The translations under genes were made by a program, and so were the position numbers. Shown piece after piece: positions 60,736 through 64,000 of a stretch of DNA of 64,000 nucleotides (within the stretch, counting starts at the first letter, position 1; each line of letters starts with the position of its first letter). A model generated the notes under the pieces. The model saw nothing but the letters and a program-made list of their open reading frames with translations. It did no database searches and was not told the origin of the DNA. The DNA is from Flavobacterium sp. H122 (GTDB taxonomy: Bacteria; Bacteroidota; Bacteroidia; Flavobacteriales; Flavobacteriaceae): positions 1-64,000 of the forward strand of contig NZ_SJZD01000012.1 in assembly GCF_004959765.1 (NCBI RefSeq), written 5' to 3'.

Positions 60736-61587
60736 ATGAATCAACCAGAGTTAGGAAAGAAAATTTCAGAGTTAAGACTTTTGAAGGGGCTTACCCAAAA
60801 TGAATTGGCAGAATTATGTAATGTCAGTTTGAGAACTATTCAGCGCATTGAATTAGCTGAAGTTACTCCTCGCAGTTTTACCATTAAAACTATTTTTTCT
60901 GTTTTGGACTATGATTTCTACAATTCAAATGCTCCAATTGTAAATGGGAAGACGTCCTCATCTGTATATTGGATAAAAGACTTGTTTAATTTAAAGAAAA
61001 ACACAATGAAAAAGTTATCATTTTTATCAATTATCCTATTGTTTGCGACAGTGTTACTTACAAGAAACGAGAGTCAGGCGCAAAATATTAACGGCTGGTT
61101 TAAAACGGGAAGTAAAGCTAAAAGTTATGAAATTGGTCTTAATAGTTCGGAAAGCAAAACTGGTAAAAAATGTGCCTACATTAAATCTATAAAGAGAAAA
61201 ATTAAAGGTTTTGGAACCATTATGCAAACCTGTGATGCTAAAAATTATTTAGGCAAGCAAATTAAAATGACAGGCTATGTAAAGACTGAAAATGTTGAAA
61301 ACTGGAGTGGCATGTGGCTGCGTGTCGATTCTAAATATGGAGGAAAATACCTTAGTTTTGATAATATGCATGATCGTCCTATTAAAGGAGATACTGATTG
61401 GATGAAATGCGAAATCATTTTAAATGTTCCCAAAGAAAGCAGTACTTTGAATTTTGGGATTTTATTAAATGGTACTGGAGAAGTATATTTTGATAGAATA
61501 TCCTTTGAAATTCTTGGTGATATTACAGAGACTACTGTGAGAAGAAAAATACCTGAAAAACCAGCGAACATTGATTTTGAAGAATAA
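60736..61587 (+). CDS. XRE-type HTH protein fused to a secreted-type domain
   Basis: A 283-residue protein. Residues 6-60 are a helix-turn-helix of the Cro/CI type (GKKISELRLLKGLTQNELAE; VSLRTIQRIELAEVTPRSFT). Residues 91-117 read exactly like an independent signal peptide (MKKLSFLSIILLFATVLLTR then NESQAQ), and residues 118-265 form a beta-rich, carbohydrate-binding-like domain (MTGYVKTENVENWSGMWLRV; ILLNGTGEVYFDRISFEILG). In one piece it would be a membrane-anchored regulator with an outside sensor. Alternatively the internal ATG 61006 starts a second, secreted product. It stands alone between the lysozyme gene and lptB. Confidence 0.8.
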   Translation: MNQPELGKKISELRLLKGLTQNELAELCNVSLRTIQRIELAEVTPRSFTIKTIFSVLDYDFYNSNAPIVNGKTSSSVYWIKDLFNLKKNTMKKLSFLSIILLFATVLLTRNESQAQNINGWFKTGSKAKSYEIGLNSSESKTGKKCAYIKSIKRKIKGFGTIMQTCDAKNYLGKQIKMTGYVKTENVENWSGMWLRVDSKYGGKYLSFDNMHDRPIKGDTDWMKCEIILNVPKESSTLNFGILLNGTGEVYFDRISFEILGDITETTVRRKIPEKPANIDFEE

Positions 61588-61593
61588 TTTTTT

Positions 61594-61696
61594 AACCGCA
61601 AAGAGCGCAAAGATTTAAAGCTAAGTCCGCAATGTAAAACTCCTTTTTTGACTTTATTTTGTGTTCTTTGTGATTTTCTTAGCGTACTTTGCGGTT
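61594..61696. repeat. imperfect inverted repeat, CGCAAAG family
   Basis: AACCGCAAAG (61594-61603) and CTTTGCGGTT (61687-61696) are exact inverted repeats. The similarity continues inward in imperfect form (CGCAAAGA / CTTAGCG, CACAAAG-type words). It fills the whole convergent gap between the HTH gene and lptB. The CGCAAAG word is a common intergenic repeat in flavobacterial genomes, and the element could act as a bidirectional terminator. Confidence 0.7.
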
Positions 61697-61706
61697 TTCT
61701 TTCCGA

Positions 61707-62447
61707 TTAAAACTCAATCTTTTTTCTTCTTAATTCGAAGTTTTGACCTAAATACACACGGCGTACCATTTCGTCTTCAACCAATTCTTCAGGGACTCCG
61801 GCTTTAAGGATTCCACCTTCAAACATTAAGTAGGTTTTATCTGTAATGGCAAGTGTTTCCTGTACGTTATGGTCTGTGATTAAGATGCCAATATTTTTGT
61901 TTTTCAACTTCGCAACAATGCGCTGGATGTCTTCAACCGCAACGGGGTCAACTCCTGCAAAAGGTTCGTCTAAAAGAATGAATTTTGGGTCGGTTGCTAA
62001 GCATCGTGCAATTTCGGTACGGCGACGCTCACCACCGGATAATAAGTCACCTCGATTGGTACGTATATGATTTAACGAAAACTCATCAATTAAAGCTTCC
62101 ATTTTTTCTTCCTGCTGTTCTTTGGTTAAATCAGTCAATTGCAGTACGCTCATGATATTGTCTTCAATACTCATTTTTCGGAATACAGAAGCTTCCTGAG
62201 CAAGATAACCTATCCCGTTTTGTGCACGTTTGTACATAGGGAAATCAGTAATATTCATATCGTCAAGGTAAATATTACCCGAGTTAGGTTTTACTAATCC
62301 TACAATCATGTAGAAAGATGTTGTTTTTCCGGCACCGTTAGGTCCTAATAGTCCCACGATCTCACCTTGATTTACTTCAACCGAAATTCCTTTTACAACT
62401 GATCTTCTTTTATAGGTTTTAACTAGATTATCTGCTCTTAATATCAT
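61707..62447 (-). CDS. lptB: LPS export ABC transporter ATPase
   Basis: A 246-residue ATPase with Walker A GLLGPNGAGKTT, Q-loop GYLAQEASVFRKMSIEDNIM, signature LLSGGERRRTEIARCLA, Walker B FILLDEPFAGVDPVAVEDIQ and the switch ILITDHNVQETL. The AQEASVFRKMS and FAGVDP wording is diagnostic of LptB. With LptFGC (not in window) it drives lipopolysaccharide from the inner membrane to the cell surface, and so completes delivery of the glycan made by the large operon. It lies 112 bases after the CMD gene; possibly the same transcript. Confidence 0.95.
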   Translation of the reverse strand: MILRADNLVKTYKRRSVVKGISVEVNQGEIVGLLGPNGAGKTTSFYMIVGLVKPNSGNIYLDDMNITDFPMYKRAQNGIGYLAQEASVFRKMSIEDNIMSVLQLTDLTKEQQEEKMEALIDEFSLNHIRTNRGDLLSGGERRRTEIARCLATDPKFILLDEPFAGVDPVAVEDIQRIVAKLKNKNIGILITDHNVQETLAITDKTYLMFEGGILKAGVPEELVEDEMVRRVYLGQNFELRRKKIEF

Positions 62448-62559
62448 TGTTTTTTGTTTATTCGGTTATTGTCATTTGATTATTCGCAAAGTAACAAATA
62501 AACAAATCAACGTATAACCCTATTAACAATTATTTAGTTTAACTTACGTTCTGTTCGTC

Positions 62560-62910
62560 TTACAGACTCGAGTCTTCAAGTGCTTCCCAGAATTCGTAAG
62601 CTCTTCTTAAATGCGGAATAACGATTGTACCGCCAACTAAAGTTGCAACACTCATTGCTTCCATCATTTCGGCTTTATTTATACCTAACTTATAGCAAGT
62701 TTCCAAGTGGTATTTAATGCAGTCATCACAGCGCAATACTGCCGATGCTACCAAGCCCATTAATTCTTTAGTTTTAGTATCTAAAGCACCTTCGGCATAA
62801 GTGTTGGTGTCTAAGTTATATATTCGTTTGATAACTTTGTTATCATCAGATAATATTTTTTCGTTCATTTTAGAACGGTAATCGTTGAAATCTTTAACTA
62901 AATCAGCCAT
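62560..62910 (-). CDS. carboxymuconolactone decarboxylase (AhpD-like) family protein
   Basis: A 116-residue all-helical protein with the CxxC-x3-H motif of the AhpD/CMD fold (LRCDDCIKYHLETCYKLG, about 78-95) and EMMEAMSVATLVGGTIVIPH. It is probably a thiol-disulfide or peroxide-related protein and not a true decarboxylase. It overlaps tatC by 8 bases, and the arrangement kpsF-tatC-CMD-lptB is commonly kept in flavobacteria. Physiological substrate unknown. Confidence 0.9.
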   Translation of the reverse strand: MADLVKDFNDYRSKMNEKILSDDNKVIKRIYNLDTNTYAEGALDTKTKELMGLVASAVLRCDDCIKYHLETCYKLGINKAEMMEAMSVATLVGGTIVIPHLRRAYEFWEALEDSSL

Positions 62911-63721
62911 TTTGTTCTTTTAATTGGTTTTTATAAACGATTTTCGAAATCAAAATACTGATTTCATATATCAATAACATGGGGACTGCCACAGTAATTT
63001 GGCTTACTACATCAGGGGGAGTAACTATAGCTGAAATAATAAGTACTATTATAACAGCATACTTTCTAGTATTTTGTAAAAATGTAGGTGAAACCAAGCC
63101 TATTTTAGTAAGTAAATAAATGATGACAGGCATTTCAAAAAAGATACCGCCTGCTAAAACGGATGTTTTTACCATACTGATGTATGAGCCTAAATCGATG
63201 TCGTTTTTAACAACATCACTTATCGAAAATGAGGCAAGGAAGTTTACTGACATGGGTACGATTACAAAATAACCGAATAAAACTCCCGTGAAAAATAATA
63301 CTGATGCTGAAAATATAAAAACTTTAGCATACTTGCGTTCGTGTTCATACAAAGCAGGACTTATAAAACGCCATATTTCGTAAAGTATGTAGGGGAAACC
63401 CAGGATAAATCCAGCAGTGATACACATCCATACAAATACGTTTACCTGACCTTCCATACTTGTGTTTTGGATAGTGAAAGGTAATTCTTCGATACAAATT
63501 GTATCGGCAAAACCTAAATAATGTGACGCATCACAAAAAAAACGATAGGTGACAAAATCAACCCGGGTTGGACCAAAAACTATTTGGTCAAAAATAAAAT
63601 CGGCCACAAAAAATATAGCAATGGCTAATATAACTACTGCTATTGTACTTCTGACCAACAACCATCTTAACTCCTCAAGATGGTCTAAAAATGACATTTC
63701 TGATAAGGTTTTTTTTGCCAT
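62903..63721 (-). CDS. tatC: twin-arginine translocase subunit TatC
   Basis: A 272-residue protein with the TatC opening MSFLDHLEELRWLLVRSTIA and six hydrophobic helices. It has FVWMCITAGFILGFPYILYE then IWRFISPALYEHERKY and FGYFVIVPMSVNFLASFSIS, all conserved in the family. TatC recognises the twin-arginine signal of folded proteins. The first periplasmic loop is longer than in E. coli (THIS-type insert CDASHYLGFADTICIEELPF). The start codon abuts the stop of the sugar-phosphate isomerase gene. Confidence 0.95.
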   Translation of the reverse strand: MAKKTLSEMSFLDHLEELRWLLVRSTIAVVILAIAIFFVADFIFDQIVFGPTRVDFVTYRFFCDASHYLGFADTICIEELPFTIQNTSMEGQVNVFVWMCITAGFILGFPYILYEIWRFISPALYEHERKYAKVFIFSASVLFFTGVLFGYFVIVPMSVNFLASFSISDVVKNDIDLGSYISMVKTSVLAGGIFFEMPVIIYLLTKIGLVSPTFLQNTRKYAVIIVLIISAIVTPPDVVSQITVAVPMLLIYEISILISKIVYKNQLKEQNG

Positions 63722-64000
63722 TTATATAATTCCTTCTTTTAATATATCGTGAATATGAATAATTCCAGCATATTTGTTGTTTTCCTCTACTACCATTTGA
63801 GTAATCGAAAAATCTTCCATAATGTTGAAAGCATCAATTACCATTGAGTTTAATTGAATGGTTTTCGGATTAACTGTCATGATATCTTTAGCAACTAAAC
63901 CGGAAATAGTTTCCGTTTTGTTGAGCATACGGCGAATATCACCATCAGTGATAATACCGACTAATTTATTCCCATCAATTACAGCAGTTACCCCTAAACG
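63722..64000 (-). CDS. KpsF/GutQ-type arabinose-5-phosphate isomerase, C-terminal CBS part (5' end outside window)
   Basis: The last 92 codons of a gene that continues past the window edge. RLGVTAVIDGNKLVGIITDG followed by DIRRML is the first CBS motif, and VAKDIMTVNPKTIQLNSMVI plus NNKYAGIIHIHDILKEGII is the second. This is the typical CBS pair at the end of KpsF/GutQ/KdsD isomerases, which convert ribulose-5-phosphate to arabinose-5-phosphate for Kdo synthesis. The catalytic SIS domain lies outside. The tatC neighbour supports the assignment. Confidence 0.88.
   Translation of the reverse strand, partial: RLGVTAVIDGNKLVGIITDGDIRRMLNKTETISGLVAKDIMTVNPKTIQLNSMVIDAFNIMEDFSITQMVVEENNKYAGIIHIHDILKEGII

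Overview
The window is AT-rich and densely coded. It most likely comes from the chromosome of a Bacteroidota bacterium, probably a Flavobacteriaceae/Flavobacterium-type species. The reasons are the many short-signal lipoproteins, promoters of the TTG-N19-TAnnTTTG type, a PorV/PorQ-family outer-membrane protein, the VgrG/DUF2235/LysM/DUF4280 set seen with Bacteroidota type VI secretion (T6SS subtype iii), and the gene order kpsF-tatC-CMD-lptB. No rRNA, tRNA, CRISPR array or complete insertion sequence was seen. No stretch longer than 300 bases lacks a gene; the largest gaps (17273-17558 and 19690-19979) hold regulatory signals.

1-12885 (+ strand) is a T6SS spike/effector island. It holds the 3' end of a vgrG (with a frame break), a small membrane protein, a DUF2931 lipoprotein, a DUF2235 alpha/beta-hydrolase (Tle-like effector), a LysM protein, a DUF4280 PAAR-like tip, a 955-residue protein with a central OmpA domain and a glycine-zipper C-terminal part, and several orphan lipoproteins. 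A 146-bp imperfect direct repeat flanks one lipoprotein gene and marks a past insertion or duplication. It leads into a GIDE-domain membrane protein, a LemA protein and two small ORFs. 12914-17272 (- strand) is a run of six uncharacterised lipoprotein or membrane-protein genes. 17559-18887 is a secreted PhoD-type phosphatase.

18955-56599 is a very large surface-polysaccharide (O-antigen/capsule) locus. A CpsB/YwqE-type tyrosine phosphatase is divergent from a long + strand operon driven by a clear promoter at 19921-19951. The operon encodes an ABC exporter (wzm/wzt type, interrupted by a four-helix-bundle gene flanked by short repeats), a deoxy-amino-sugar branch (VioA/WecE-type aminotransferases, NeuD-type acyltransferase, WecF-type GT56 transferase), about fifteen further glycosyltransferases, WecB, a NeuB-NeuC-NeuA nonulosonic (sialic-type) acid set, an asparagine-synthase-like amidotransferase, a GtrB-type and a GT-C-type enzyme, an O-antigen ligase/polymerase and finally a WcaJ/PglC-type initiating sugar-phosphate transferase. 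A 124-bp scar at 42605-42728 keeps the first ~10 and last ~31 codons of a GNAT acetyltransferase directly in front of the WecE homologue. It looks like a deleted wecD.

56678-64000 is housekeeping envelope biology: a DUF4105 protein and a PorV/PorQ-family protein (- strand), phosphatidylserine synthase and a GH25 lysozyme (+), an odd HTH regulator fused to a secreted-type domain (+), and a - strand operon kpsF/gutQ (partial)-tatC-carboxymuconolactone decarboxylase, followed by lptB.

The most unusual signals are the wecD scar with its possible functional replacement by the upstream NeuD-type enzyme, the repeat-bounded lipoprotein insertion in the T6SS island, the OmpA/glycine-zipper giant as a candidate T6SS cargo, and the HTH-signal-peptide fusion.
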